Shown: positions 51,552-60,640, numbered from the stretch's first letter. The stretch: DNA of 64,000 nt from CAG-791 sp002390025 (GCA_946543465.1 CAMNLR010000149.1:31838-95837), one strand, 5' to 3'. The notes: generated by a model from the letters alone, not told the origin. Numbers and translations are program-made.

Positions 51552-51585
51552 ATATGTTGACAATATAGGATAAAACATATATTCT
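51552..51585 (+). promoter_or_regulatory. Promoter and operator of the higBA operon
   Basis: TTGACA (51557-51562), 17 bp, TATTCT (51580-51585). ATATGTT (51552-51558) and AACATAT (51574-51580) form an inverted repeat that overlaps the -35 and reaches the -10, the usual place for antitoxin autoregulation. Confidence 0.6.
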
Positions 51586-51603
51586 TTTGGAAAGAGATGA
51601 AAA

Positions 51604-51975
51604 ATGGCGGAATTTGAAGTTGAATTTTATGAAACAACTGATGGCGATAAACCTGCAAAAGATTTTCTGATTTCGTTAGATAATAAGATGCGTGCAAAAA
51701 TGGCAAGCATGATTAGTCTGCTGCAGGAAAATGGATATAATCTGCGGGAACCATATAGTAAGCACCTGTCAGAAGGCATATTTGAATTGCGTGCTAAAGT
51801 GGGTTCTGATATCACCAGAGTGATGTATTTTTTTTACATTGATCGACGTGTTATCTTAACGAACGGATTTGTAAAGAAGACAAAAAAGACTCCTTTAAAA
51901 GAATTGGAGAAAGCTAAAAAATATCGGCAAGATTATCTAAGAAGAAAGGGTGTTGATGATGGGAGAAAAGTTTGA
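51604..51975 (+). CDS. higB: HigB-like mRNA interferase toxin (RelE/Gp49 family)
   Basis: 123 residues, start ATG 51604. Opens EFEVEFYETTDGDKPAKDFL and contains LREPYSKHLSEGIFELRAKV and RVMYFFYIDRRVILTNGFVK, then KKTKKTPLKELEKAKKYRQD, the standard order of phage-derived Gp49/HigB toxins that cut mRNA on the ribosome. It comes before the antitoxin gene, as is usual for higBA, and overlaps it by 20 bp. Confidence 0.9.
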   Translation: MAEFEVEFYETTDGDKPAKDFLISLDNKMRAKMASMISLLQENGYNLREPYSKHLSEGIFELRAKVGSDITRVMYFFYIDRRVILTNGFVKKTKKTPLKELEKAKKYRQDYLRRKGVDDGRKV

Positions 51976-52261
51976 TGATTTTTTAAGAGAACAGCTTCAT
52001 GATCCCGGATTTCGAACTGAATATGAAGCTCTACAGCCTGAACGTGCTATCATTCAGGCTATCATTGATGCCCGCCAGCAATCAGGTCTTACCCAGAAAG
52101 AACTTTCTGAGAGAACTGGTATTGCACAAGGTGATATCAGCAGGATAGAGAGGGGAAATGCCAATCCATCAATACGTACGTTACAGAGGTTAGCGGCTGG
52201 AATGGGTATGATTTTGAAACTGGAGTTTTTGCCGGATCCGAAAAGCATACTGCGTGGGTAA
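51956..52261 (+). CDS. higA: HigA-like antitoxin (XRE HTH)
   Basis: 101 residues from ATG 51956 (AAAGGG 5 bp upstream); GTG 51950 and ATG 51959 are close alternatives. Helix-turn-helix at about 38-92: IDARQQSGLTQKELSERTGI, AQGDISRIERGNANPSIRTL. It binds HigB and represses the operon at the inverted repeat by the promoter. Confidence 0.88.
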   Translation: MMGEKFDDFLREQLHDPGFRTEYEALQPERAIIQAIIDARQQSGLTQKELSERTGIAQGDISRIERGNANPSIRTLQRLAAGMGMILKLEFLPDPKSILRG

Positions 52262-52312
52262 AAATATAGCCGGACATGTCACAGAACACGCCCGGCAGGA
52301 TTGCAGAAGAAA

Positions 52313-53341
52313 TCAGAATAAGCACTCTTTGATGAGGATTCTGATATCTGTAAAAATATTATCCTCATTTGGATGTTTCTTCAAGACCAGTTCATCCATG
52401 ATAATCTGAACGGGAATTTCGCCCTGGCGTTCCAGTTCGCTGTCTATGGTACAGTCGATGATATCCTCCTGCATCAGATCGAGGATTTCCGGATATTTTT
52501 CAAAGGAAAGGGCCTTGATATCCTCTCTGCCGCAGTCACGGATGGCTCTTCCCACTTGGCCGACGCCTCCGCAGGTGATGTAGAGACCGTCCAGATCCGG
52601 GTACTTTTTCAGAAGATTATATGTTTCCCGGTAGGTGGTCTCAGGGTCCTCAAAGCTTTCTACAGAAGCAATAATCTCCACGGCAGGAAAGGTTTCTCTG
52701 AGAAAATTGCAGAAGCCTTCCTCACGGACTTTGACATGGTAGGAATTATTCTCTGATGCGATGGCGCTGGATATAATTGCGACCCGTCCGCTTCCGCCCA
52801 GCAGGTTTCCCATGGTCCTTCCGGCGACTCTGCTGGCCCGCCTGCCGTCCTGGCCCACATAGCACAGGCGCTGTGTCCCATCGATGTCGGAGTTGGTGGT
52901 GACCAGAGGAATCCCGGCAGCAGCGCGGTTGATCGCTTCACGAACACGATTTGAGTTGATCGGGCTCAGGATGATCCCGTCTGCCTTTTCTTCAACTGCC
53001 TTGTCAATGAACTGTGCCTGCTGTCCGGCGTCACTATAGGAAGACAGATACCAGTGAATGGTAATATCCAGGCCGGTCTGTTCACGTATTCCTTTTTCAA
53101 TCCCTTCTTTGATGTAGGGAAGAGCATCTACTTTAACAAGGATGGCAGCGATCACAAACTCTTTTCCCTGCTTTTGAAGGACACGGCCCGCGGGGTTGGG
53201 CTTGTAGCCGAGTTCGTCGATCAGCTTGCGGACTCGTTCCCTCACTTCATCACTCACACCGGGGCGGTTGTGCAGTACCTTATCTACGGTGGCAGGATGA
53301 ACCCCTGCGATCTCGGCAATCTTTTTGATAGTAACTTTCAT
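52313..53341 (-). CDS. LacI-family transcriptional regulator
   Basis: 342 residues from ATG 53341 (AAGGTG upstream). N-terminal HTH with hinge: TIKKIAEIAGVHPATVDKVL, HNRPGVSDEVRERVRKLIDE, LGYKPNPAGRVLQ. The C-terminal periplasmic-binding-like domain (from about 63: FVIAAILVKVDALPYIKEGI) is of the Peripla_BP_4 type that binds free sugars, with DGLYITCGGVGQVGRAI. It follows the sugar transporter operon on the same strand and probably controls it through palindromes at 60.6-60.8 kb. It may be a separate transcript because a terminator precedes it. Confidence 0.9.
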   Translation of the reverse strand: MKVTIKKIAEIAGVHPATVDKVLHNRPGVSDEVRERVRKLIDELGYKPNPAGRVLQKQGKEFVIAAILVKVDALPYIKEGIEKGIREQTGLDITIHWYLSSYSDAGQQAQFIDKAVEEKADGIILSPINSNRVREAINRAAAGIPLVTTNSDIDGTQRLCYVGQDGRRASRVAGRTMGNLLGGSGRVAIISSAIASENNSYHVKVREEGFCNFLRETFPAVEIIASVESFEDPETTYRETYNLLKKYPDLDGLYITCGGVGQVGRAIRDCGREDIKALSFEKYPEILDLMQEDIIDCTIDSELERQGEIPVQIIMDELVLKKHPNEDNIFTDIRILIKECLF

Positions 53342-53564
53342 GAAAGACACCTTGCTTTTTGAAATAGTTTATAGGGATAGATTTAGTATCACTTTGATAA
53401 ATTGCTTTAAATTTACAATGTTTTTGAATACCTGGCAACAATAGAATTAAAATGATTCATTAAAAGCGGTTCAGGCCACAAACGTCGGACTCATCTGGCA
53501 TTTCAGAACAATTGAAAACAGAGCCGGTGCATTTCCGTGACTTCAGTCATGATCCGAAGACATG

Positions 53565-53613
53565 AAAAAACCGACGGCATCTGATGTGGTCAGTGCCGTC
53601 GGTTTGTTTTTTA
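53565..53613. terminator. Terminator of the sugar ABC operon
   Basis: CCGACGGCA (53571-53579) pairs with TGCCGTCGG (53594-53602), with A6 on the left and T-rich DNA on the right, so it acts in both directions. On the minus strand it lies 215 bp past the binding protein gene. The rest of 53342-53826 has no gene. Confidence 0.8.
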
Positions 53614-53826
53614 TTGCATATAAGAATATTCTTTGATCAAAGAGCGCCGGTTACAGTGGACCAGCCATTTTTTGGCCGCAATGGCTGTCCTGAGTCCTGA
53701 GCGACAGATCACTTTACCTACGTTGATTATATGCATAGTCTGCAGGCGGTTTCCCGATCACATGCCGGATGAAGAAAGCCTCTGATTCTAATAATTTCTA
53801 ATAATGTTCTTATACTGCAGAGCTTA

Positions 53827-54837
53827 TTATTTGGACAGATACTCGTCAACGTTTTCTGCTGTAACAGAGACATAAGGTACGAGGACTTCCGCATCGGGCT
53901 TCTCGCCTGCCATATAGGTCTTGATAACATCAACTGCTGCAGCACCCTGTCCGGGAGCGTCCTGAAGGACTGTCTGTGCCATCTGGCCGTCTTTGACTGC
54001 CTGAAGAGCCTCTGCTGTGCCGTCGATACCGCTGATCATAACCTGGCCTTCGCCGGTGCCCAGAGGGATGTTCGCGCCCTTGAGAGCTTCCATAGCGCCC
54101 AGTGCCATCTGATCGTTTGCTGCAATGATCCCGTTGAAGGTAACGCCGCCCTTGCCGTCAGCATACTTCTGGATCCATGCCTGTGTTGTCTTCATGCCTT
54201 TGTCCTTGACATAGTCGGCATCCTGGTCGTCAAGGATGGTGATGTCGCTGCGGCCTGCAGCCTCAAAGCCAGCCTTCATACCGTCGCGGCGCATTGCTGC
54301 GTGGTCCAGTCCGGAAGTACCTGCCAGGTAGCAGATGTTTGCGTTCTCGGGAAGGATCTGTGCGAACAGGTCACCCTGCATTCTGCCGGACTCGGTGTGA
54401 GGAGAACCGATGAATGTGTAATCAAGGCCGTCTGCGCCGGTTGCGCCGTTACCGAACAGGATGATCGGAACGCCTGCCCTGTTGGCTTCCTGGACGGCGG
54501 GAACGATGCCTGCCGCATCGCAGGGAACAACGATCAGAACATCGACGCCCTTGGCGATGAAGGACTTGGCCTGGTCGATCTGTTTCTGGGAGTCGTTGTT
54601 GCCGTCTGTGCACTCTACAGACCAGCCCTCAGCCTCAGCGGCTGCCTTGAAGGCATCGCGGCGGCTCATGCAGAACACGTCTGTGTCAGCCAGGTTGACA
54701 TAACCGATCTTGACGGTATCGCCGCCGCCTGAGGATGCTCCGCCGGAGGAAGCAGAACCGCCTCCTGCGCATCCGGCGAGTGTTCCGACTGCGATAACAC
54801 CTGCGATAGCTGCTGCCAATAACTTTTTCAGTTTCAT
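53827..54837 (-). CDS. Sugar ABC transporter substrate-binding lipoprotein
   Basis: 336 residues. Signal peptide and lipobox LAGC (about 20-23), Gly/Ser linker, then a Peripla_BP_4 domain: VKIGYVNLADTDVFCMSRRD, QIDQAKSFIAKGVDVLIVVP, FNGIIAANDQMALGAMEALK, and VMISGIDGTAEALQAVKDGQ. RbsB/inositol-type binding protein. Start ATG 54837, RBS AGGAGAGG. It is the last gene of the transporter operon and is preceded by two hairpins that could stabilise its mRNA. Confidence 0.93.
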   Translation of the reverse strand: MKLKKLLAAAIAGVIAVGTLAGCAGGGSASSGGASSGGGDTVKIGYVNLADTDVFCMSRRDAFKAAAEAEGWSVECTDGNNDSQKQIDQAKSFIAKGVDVLIVVPCDAAGIVPAVQEANRAGVPIILFGNGATGADGLDYTFIGSPHTESGRMQGDLFAQILPENANICYLAGTSGLDHAAMRRDGMKAGFEAAGRSDITILDDQDADYVKDKGMKTTQAWIQKYADGKGGVTFNGIIAANDQMALGAMEALKGANIPLGTGEGQVMISGIDGTAEALQAVKDGQMAQTVLQDAPGQGAAAVDVIKTYMAGEKPDAEVLVPYVSVTAENVDEYLSK

Positions 54838-54910
54838 ATACCTCTCCTTTCAATTAGTAAAAATTACCTGTTCTGTTGTTACTCTTTTTGATGTACTTTT
54901 TATCTGAACT

Positions 54911-54980
54911 GCTGCCTGCCGCAGAAAGTTGCAGGCAGCCGGTTCACGTTTTCATACATACCGCTCTGCAGAGCGGTATG
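54911..54980 (-). promoter_or_regulatory. Two hairpins between the small gene and the binding-protein gene
   Basis: A perfect 24-bp palindrome (54957-54980, arms CATACCGCTCTG and CAGAGCGGTATG) and a hairpin with GCTGCCTGC/GCAGGCAGC (54911-54939). Neither has a T-run, so they are better explained as mRNA processing or stability elements than as terminators. Confidence 0.55.
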
Positions 54981-54997
54981 CGGAGCGAAAAAACTAC

Positions 54998-55291
54998 TTA
55001 TCTGCTCTTGATCAGATGCATGGCGTCATAGATGGACTTGATATAGGTCCAGCCGCTGACGGTCACTTCTTCCTTTTTCTCTTCCTCTGTGAGGGATTCC
55101 CATTTCTCGATGGCGGCAATGCGCTTCTCGATGCGGTCATCACTGACGACTACGCAGCTGTAGGTATTGCCTTCGGGATCCATGTCTCTGATCTTGTCCC
55201 GCAGAGCATCTTCATACTGGTTGACTTCTTTAAAGTTCCCGCGGAAGACCAGAGTCTCGTCGCCCTTGACATTTAAAAAGACGTTGTACAT
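54998..55291 (-). CDS. Small protein of unknown function within the sugar ABC operon
   Basis: 97 residues, ATG 55291 with AAGGAG upstream. Sequence starts MYNVFLNVKGDETLVFRGNF and contains EDALRDKIRDMDPEGNTYSC, then ESLTEEEKKEEVTVSGWTYI. Soluble and acidic, no signal peptide. The alternating strand-helix pattern suggests a small alpha/beta fold. The family is not recognised. Position between permease and binding protein implies a role tied to the transporter or its substrate. Confidence 0.75.
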   Translation of the reverse strand: MYNVFLNVKGDETLVFRGNFKEVNQYEDALRDKIRDMDPEGNTYSCVVVSDDRIEKRIAAIEKWESLTEEEKKEEVTVSGWTYIKSIYDAMHLIKSR

Positions 55292-55345
55292 ATTGTTCTC
55301 CTTATTATCCTGCCTTCCTGATGTGATCTATATCGGGGCGGTTCA

Positions 55346-55386
55346 GGGACCGGGACAGTCAGAACCGTCCCTTGTGTCCCGGTCCC
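55346..55386. repeat. Palindromic repeat, intergenic
   Basis: GGGACCGGGACA (55346-55357) pairs with TGTCCCGGTCCC (55375-55386); the loop holds AGAACCGTCCCTTG, which also occurs in the palindrome at 61998-62039. The two look like members of one intergenic repeat family. Confidence 0.7.
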
Positions 55387-55421
55387 CCGTTCCGAATAGT
55401 TCGCAGGAGTTGTTTTTTCGA

Positions 55422-56396
55422 TTACCTTGCCTTCTTGGCGGAGTTCTTGGTCACGACGTCGATGATAACGGAGACGACGATGATGGCGCCCTTGACGATA
55501 CGCTGGATGTTGGAGTCAACACCGAGCAGGGTCTGGATGTTGTTGATGATACCGACGATGATCGCGCCGAAGATGGTGCCGACCAGGGTGCCGGAACCGC
55601 CGGACATGGATGTTCCGCCGACGACGACTGCGGTGATGGCGTCCATCTCATAGGTCAGGCCTGCGCCGGGAACACCGGAGTTCAGTCTGGACATGAGGAG
55701 GATGGAAGCGATACCTGTGAGAAGTCCGTCCATGAGGTAGGCGATACGGGTGATCTTCTTGGGGTTGATACCGGAAGCTTCAGCTGCTTTGGAGTTGCCG
55801 CCGACTGCGTAGACGTATCTGCCGAAGGGGGTCTTGTTGAGGATGATGTAGGTGATGACGAAGCAGATGGCCAGGATGACGATCGCCATAGGGATGACTC
55901 CGCCGATGTAACCCTGTCCGAGGAAGGTGTAGGAGGAGGTCAGACCGGAGATGGTCTGTCCGCCTGTGATCAGGACGGCGCCGCCGCGAGCTGCTTCCGT
56001 CAGGGCCAGTGTGACGATGAAGGCCGGGATGGAGAAGGTCGTGATGACGAAGCCGTTGAAGAGACCGAATGCCAGGCCCAGGAGCAGTGCCACGATGATG
56101 GCGGGGAATACTGAGCCGGTTGCAACGTTTACGATACAGGATGCGCAGCCGATGAAGGCGAGCTCAGAGCCGTAGGCGATGTTGATGTGTCCGAGTATGA
56201 TGACGAAGGTCGCGCCCAGAGCCAGGGTGGTCGTGCAGGCGATGGCCAGCAGGACGTTGGTCAGGTTATAGACCGAGAGGAATCCACTGACGAAGAGTGA
56301 CGAGAGCACAAACAGTACGATCAGGATGAAGAAGATTCCGAATTTTCCGTACAGCTGGCCGATATTCATTTTCTTTTTTTCTGTTTTAGCTTCCAT
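55422..56396 (-). CDS. Sugar ABC transporter permease (RbsC family)
   Basis: 324 residues from ATG 56396 (AAAGGAG upstream). About eight to ten membrane helices: IFFILIVLFVLSSLFVSGFL, TLALGATFVIILGHINIAYG, AVGGNSKAAEASGINPKKIT, and GVPGAGLTYEMDAITAVVVG. RbsC-type permeases carry ribose, inositol, xylose and related compounds. Partner of the ATPase at 58099. Confidence 0.93.
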   Translation of the reverse strand: MEAKTEKKKMNIGQLYGKFGIFFILIVLFVLSSLFVSGFLSVYNLTNVLLAIACTTTLALGATFVIILGHINIAYGSELAFIGCASCIVNVATGSVFPAIIVALLLGLAFGLFNGFVITTFSIPAFIVTLALTEAARGGAVLITGGQTISGLTSSYTFLGQGYIGGVIPMAIVILAICFVITYIILNKTPFGRYVYAVGGNSKAAEASGINPKKITRIAYLMDGLLTGIASILLMSRLNSGVPGAGLTYEMDAITAVVVGGTSMSGGSGTLVGTIFGAIIVGIINNIQTLLGVDSNIQRIVKGAIIVVSVIIDVVTKNSAKKAR

Positions 56397-56578
56397 TATT
56401 GTTTCGCTCCTTTCGCGGCGGTATTCATAAAACAGTAAGCCTGTGCGCGGCTGGTGCGCGCAGATGATCAACTATAGTGCTGTGACCGGAGATGCTGTCA
56501 CAGCCTGTAAAAATGTTTGCTGTTTTAAAGCAGATCCTTGTGAGGAACTCATCCTGAACGCATTTTGCTGACGTCGGA

Positions 56579-58099
56579 TCATTTGTTTCCTACGCCCCTG
56601 GTGGCGAGTTCCATGATGTTTTCCTGTGTCGCTTCGGATCTGTCCAGGACGCCCTGGATGATGCCTTCCTGCATGACGACGATCCTGTCGGACATTCCCA
56701 GGACTTCGGGGAGTTCGGAGGAGATCATGATGATCCCCATGCCCTCGCGGGCGAACTCGGTCATCAGCTTGTGGATCTCTGACTTGGCGCCGACGTCGAT
56801 GCCTCGTGTGGGCTCGTCCAGGATCATGACCTTGACATCGCCTACCAGCCATTTGGCCAGGACGACTTTCTGCTGGTTGCCGCCGGAAAGAGTGCCGGCT
56901 TCTACATGTTCATTCGCGATCTTGATCTGCAGCATCTCGCGCATCTTTTCGACGTCATCCGAGATCTTCTTGTCATCGATCAAAACCTTTGTGTACTTCT
57001 TCATGTTGACGAGAGCTACGTTCTCGTGGATATTGCGGCCCAGGACCAGACCGTAGGTGCGGCGGTCCTCATTGACCATGGCGATGCCGTTTTTGATGGC
57101 GTCGCCTGTGCTCTTGTTATGGATTTCCCTGCCATCGAGGATGATCTGGCCGGAGGAGACGGGATCGAGGCCGAAGATGGCGCGCATGACTTCGCTCCGT
57201 CCCGCGCCGACCAGGCCTGCGAATCCGAGGATCTCGCCCTTGTGCAGCTGGAAATTGATGTTGCGGAAACGTCCGCCGTCTTCCTTGACCTGGGTCAGGT
57301 CTTTGACTTCCAGGATGACATCGCCGATCGGGACGGTGGTGTCCTTGGGGAAGACATTGGTGATCTCACGGCCGACCATGCGGGCGACCAGCTTCTGCGG
57401 GTTGTAATCGCTGGCGGGGCCGCTCTCGATCCACTTGCCGTCGCGGATGATGGTGATCTCGTCCGCGATGCGGAAGATCTCGTCCATTTTGTGGGTGATG
57501 TAGAGGATGGCGACACCCTGCTCGCGCAGAGCGAAGATCTGCTTGAAGAGGACCTCGATTTCCTCGTTGCCGATAGCGGAGGAGGGCTCGTCCATGATGA
57601 TGACCGAGGCGTTGCAGCTGATAGCCTTGGCAATCTCGATCAGCTGGTGGCCGGCTATGGACAGCTCATACATTTTCTGATTGGCCTTGTAGGGCATCTC
57701 CAGCCTGTCGAGCAGGTCCTGGGTGTCCTTGTACATCTTGCCGTAGTCCACAAAGGGACCGTTTTTGGGCTCGCGGCCCAGCCAGATGTTCTCAGCCAGT
57801 GTCATCTCCAGGACCGGGTTCAGTTCCTGGTAGATCATGGCGATACCCATATTAAGAGAGTCCTTGACGGACCGGGCACCGACATGCTCACCTTTATAGA
57901 TCATTTCACCTTCATCAGCTACATAGGTCCCGTTGATGATCTTCATCAGAGTGGATTTTCCGGCTCCGTTCTCACCGCAGATGACGTGTACTTTCCCAGG
58001 TCTTACCTGGAGATTGACGCCGTCCAGAGCGCGCACGCCGGGAAATTCCTTGACGACGCCCTTCATCTCCAGGACGAATTCGTTTTGCGCATTGCTCAT
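56579..58099 (-). CDS. Sugar ABC transporter ATPase with two nucleotide-binding domains (RbsA/MglA type)
   Basis: 506 residues. First domain: Walker A GENGAGKST (42-50), LSIAGHQLIEIAKAI in place of a canonical signature, IIMDEPSSAI. Second domain: GLVGAGRSEVMRAIF, LSGGNQQKVVLAKWL, VMILDEPTRGIDVGAKSEIH. Length is standard for RbsA/MglA. It couples ATP hydrolysis to sugar import with the RbsC-type permease. ATG 58099 follows a GGGGGTA-type weak site. A 180-bp gap separates it from the permease start. Confidence 0.95.
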   Translation of the reverse strand: MSNAQNEFVLEMKGVVKEFPGVRALDGVNLQVRPGKVHVICGENGAGKSTLMKIINGTYVADEGEMIYKGEHVGARSVKDSLNMGIAMIYQELNPVLEMTLAENIWLGREPKNGPFVDYGKMYKDTQDLLDRLEMPYKANQKMYELSIAGHQLIEIAKAISCNASVIIMDEPSSAIGNEEIEVLFKQIFALREQGVAILYITHKMDEIFRIADEITIIRDGKWIESGPASDYNPQKLVARMVGREITNVFPKDTTVPIGDVILEVKDLTQVKEDGGRFRNINFQLHKGEILGFAGLVGAGRSEVMRAIFGLDPVSSGQIILDGREIHNKSTGDAIKNGIAMVNEDRRTYGLVLGRNIHENVALVNMKKYTKVLIDDKKISDDVEKMREMLQIKIANEHVEAGTLSGGNQQKVVLAKWLVGDVKVMILDEPTRGIDVGAKSEIHKLMTEFAREGMGIIMISSELPEVLGMSDRIVVMQEGIIQGVLDRSEATQENIMELATRGVGNK

Positions 58100-58201
58100 A
58101 TAAGCTACCCCCTATTAAAAAAAATGATTGTTGATGTCATTCCGTCCCTATTGGTAAAAAACTCTCGGAGTTTGCTTTTGAATAAACTGTCAGCTTATCT
58201 T

Positions 58202-58333
58202 CTGAGATTAGTCACATCAGCGGCAGAAATCAGTTGCTTTAGCAGCTGAAATCAATCGCTTTAGCGGCTGAGATCGGTCGTATTAGCGTCTGAGATTAGT
58301 CGTATTAGCGTCTGAGATCAGTCGTGTTATCGA
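58202..58333. repeat. Six tandem 22-bp units
   Basis: Consensus CTGAGATTAGTCGTATTAGC plus GT, units at 58202, 58224, 58246, 58268, 58290 and 58312. The last unit covers the stop codon of the isomerase gene, the first lies 103 bp before the ATPase gene. In the minus-strand transcript the units lie between the two genes. Confidence 0.9.
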
Positions 58334-59292
58334 CTGATTGTGGCCTTGAGGGCTTCGATGGAGGTCTCGAGACCCGCCTCGACGCTCATGGTCAGGTCTT
58401 CCATTTCGAGGGAGACATAGCCGTTGTATCCATTCATGCGGCAGACGGAGAAGAACTCTTTCCACCACTGCAGATCTCTGCCGCAGCCGACCGCAACGTA
58501 ATTCCAGTTGCGCTGTGCGCTGCACTCAACAGGAAGGTTCTCAAGGATTCCGTCGATGTTGGCGTTATGCTTCTCGATGCGGGCGTCCTTACCGTGGACA
58601 TAGAAGATCTTCCCGCCCAGTGCCCATGCGGCTTCGATGGGCTCAGCCCCCTGGATCATCAGGTGAGAAGGATCCAGGTTGAGACCCAGGACATCGGAAT
58701 CTTCGCCTACTGCTTCGCAGAGCTGGTTGAAGGTGCGGACATTGTGGACCAGAGCGCCGGGGAATTCCTCGATGGCGATCTTTTTGACGCCTGCTTCCTT
58801 GGCTATGCGGCAGGTCTCTTTCCACCACTCGCCGGCGACATTCCACTGGTACTTGACGCCTTCCGCCATGTAATTGAAGCCGTCATACTCCGGCCAGGAA
58901 ATGGTGGAGACGAACCAGTTGGGGGTCTTGTCGCCGGGGGCGCCTGCGGGAAGTCCGGACATGGTAACTACTGTGTCGACGCCCATCTTGCCGGCCAGTA
59001 CCATGGTGTCGCGCATGGTCTTGGAATGCGCATGGCCCATGGGGGTGTCGATCAGGGGGTTGCCGGAGCAGTTGAGGGCGGAGATGGCAAGGCCTCTCTT
59101 TGTGATCTCGGCCAGGAAGGCCTCGCGCTTTGCATCATCATTGATGAGCTCCTCAGCGGAAGGGATGAAATTGCAGCCGCCCCAGCCGCCTGCGGTCATC
59201 TCGATGGCATCCAGGCCGTAGGCGACGACCTTGTCGAGCATTTCTGTAAAGGGTATCTTGCCGAAAACATCTGTGCAGATGGAGAGTTTCAT
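58327..59292 (-). CDS. Sugar phosphate isomerase/epimerase (xylose isomerase-like TIM barrel)
   Basis: 321 residues from ATG 59292 (AAAGGAG upstream). Opens MKLSICTDVFGKIPFTEMLD; metal ligands expected in IAIEEFPGALVHN, LNLDPSHL, YVHGKDARI and VSLEMEDLTM (E-D-H-E order). Relatives are IolE/IolI and other isomerases or dehydratases of sugars and inositols. It sits after a Gfo/Idh/MocA dehydrogenase gene, a pairing common in inositol or uncommon sugar catabolism. Confidence 0.9.
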   Translation of the reverse strand: MKLSICTDVFGKIPFTEMLDKVVAYGLDAIEMTAGGWGGCNFIPSAEELINDDAKREAFLAEITKRGLAISALNCSGNPLIDTPMGHAHSKTMRDTMVLAGKMGVDTVVTMSGLPAGAPGDKTPNWFVSTISWPEYDGFNYMAEGVKYQWNVAGEWWKETCRIAKEAGVKKIAIEEFPGALVHNVRTFNQLCEAVGEDSDVLGLNLDPSHLMIQGAEPIEAAWALGGKIFYVHGKDARIEKHNANIDGILENLPVECSAQRNWNYVAVGCGRDLQWWKEFFSVCRMNGYNGYVSLEMEDLTMSVEAGLETSIEALKATISR

Positions 59293-59471
59293 GGATAGGG
59301 TCTCCTTTCTGATTATGGGGAGGGTACAGCCGGGGACGGGGATCCCCGGCTGAGGGGGTAAATCGGCTGCTCTCATCAGGGTGTGAGCAGGCGGTTTTTA
59401 CAGGGATTACAGTATGAACAGATGATTGTATGGATTTGCTGTTCAGAATCGATTGATCAGTATTCTGCGGA

Positions 59472-60479
59472 TTATTTATAGAATTCAGGAGTTTCTTCGA
59501 AGGGGATCTCCACGATGGTCTGTGTATCGCGGGCTCTGGAGGCTGCTGCTGCAGTGACCTGACCCAGGTAGCCGTCCCAGGAGGTGGGTCCGTCGACGCG
59601 GCCTTCCTTGGTGGCGTTGATCCAGGACTGGAATTCGGTGTTGTATGCCTCGACGAATCTTGTGGACCAGTCTTTATGGATTGCAATGCCCTTGGTGGCA
59701 TTGGCGGTAACGGTGATATTTGCAGGTTCAGGGAGATTGAGGACAGCGTCTTCGCAGACGACTTCGCACTTGATCTCGTAGTTGTTGCCGTTGTTGACGA
59801 ATGCCTCAACATCGATGCGGACACCGGAGCGGGTCGTGAGGATCATGATCTGCGGATCGCGGAGCTTGGCATGTGTCCGGCGGGTATCCTTTGCGAAGCG
59901 GACCTCTGCGGTCGCGTAGTTCTCGCCGAGCAGCCAGCGAAGAACATCGATCTCATGGATCATGGAGTTCTCAACTGCCATGGGGGTGTCGTAGCTCTCC
60001 GGAACGCTGGGATTGCGGTGTGCGCAGTGCAGAAGGAGGGGCTCGCCGTACTTGCGGGTCTCAATCGCTTCCTTGAGCTGCTTGTATCCGGGATCATAGC
60101 GGCGCATGAATCCGACCTGGACCAGCTTTTTGCCGCCGGCCATCTCGGCATCGACGATGCGTTTGCAGGCGTCTGCCTTGGGAGCCAGAGGCTTCTCGCA
60201 GAAGATGTACTTGCCTGCCGCGATTGCGGCGAGTACGAACTGCTCGTGGAACTGGTCGGCAGTTGTGTTGATGATGGCGTCGATGTCGGGATCATTGATC
60301 ATCTCGATGGGATCTGCGTAGCCTTTCAGTCCCATTTTCTGTGCTACGGAAAGCCCGAATTCACTTGCGGGATCCGCGCAGGCGACCACCTTGCCTCCCT
60401 GAAGCTTGTTGTTGATGCGGTCGATGTGTGTGCGGCCGATCGCGCCTGTTCCGATGAGTCCGATTCTCAGTTCTGCCAT
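59472..60479 (-). CDS. Gfo/Idh/MocA dehydrogenase (inositol 2-dehydrogenase-like)
   Basis: 335 residues. NAD-binding Rossmann motif LRIGLIGTGAIGRTHIDRIN, EKPLAPKADACKRIVDAEMA, GFMRRYDPGYKQLKEAI, and the catalytic region SMIHEIDVLRWLLGENYA with Asp and His. These match the IolG subgroup that oxidises myo-inositol or similar cyclitols and sugars. First gene of the minus-strand operon, 187 bp from the next. RBS AAAGGGG. Exact substrate not fixed by sequence. Confidence 0.9.
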   Translation of the reverse strand: MAELRIGLIGTGAIGRTHIDRINNKLQGGKVVACADPASEFGLSVAQKMGLKGYADPIEMINDPDIDAIINTTADQFHEQFVLAAIAAGKYIFCEKPLAPKADACKRIVDAEMAGGKKLVQVGFMRRYDPGYKQLKEAIETRKYGEPLLLHCAHRNPSVPESYDTPMAVENSMIHEIDVLRWLLGENYATAEVRFAKDTRRTHAKLRDPQIMILTTRSGVRIDVEAFVNNGNNYEIKCEVVCEDAVLNLPEPANITVTANATKGIAIHKDWSTRFVEAYNTEFQSWINATKEGRVDGPTSWDGYLGQVTAAAASRARDTQTIVEIPFEETPEFYK

Positions 60480-60597
60480 GATTGTTTTCCCCTTTCTGCA
60501 GGTATTGGATAGGTTATGGTTTCAAAATGTCCGAGCTTGTTTTGATGTTCAAAAAAATAAACGAATATACGTTAATTCCATTAGCCTCTGACTGCGG

Positions 60598-60617
60598 TAA
60601 CGAGTACGAAATCGTAA
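60598..60617. promoter_or_regulatory. Half-conserved operator (third site)
   Basis: TAACGAGTACGAAATCGTAA matches the left half of the perfect palindromes fully and the right half in part. Its centre is 43 bp from the next site. Confidence 0.5.
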
Positions 60618-60640
60618 ACTTAAGATATCGGTATCGTTGT

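Noticed and set aside
55167..56114. Plus-strand open frame over the permease gene with an Asp-rich product
   Set aside because: Low-complexity antisense of a clear RbsC-type permease.
58202..58333. CRISPR-like array
   Set aside because: 22-bp units follow each other without unique spacers and no cas gene is present.
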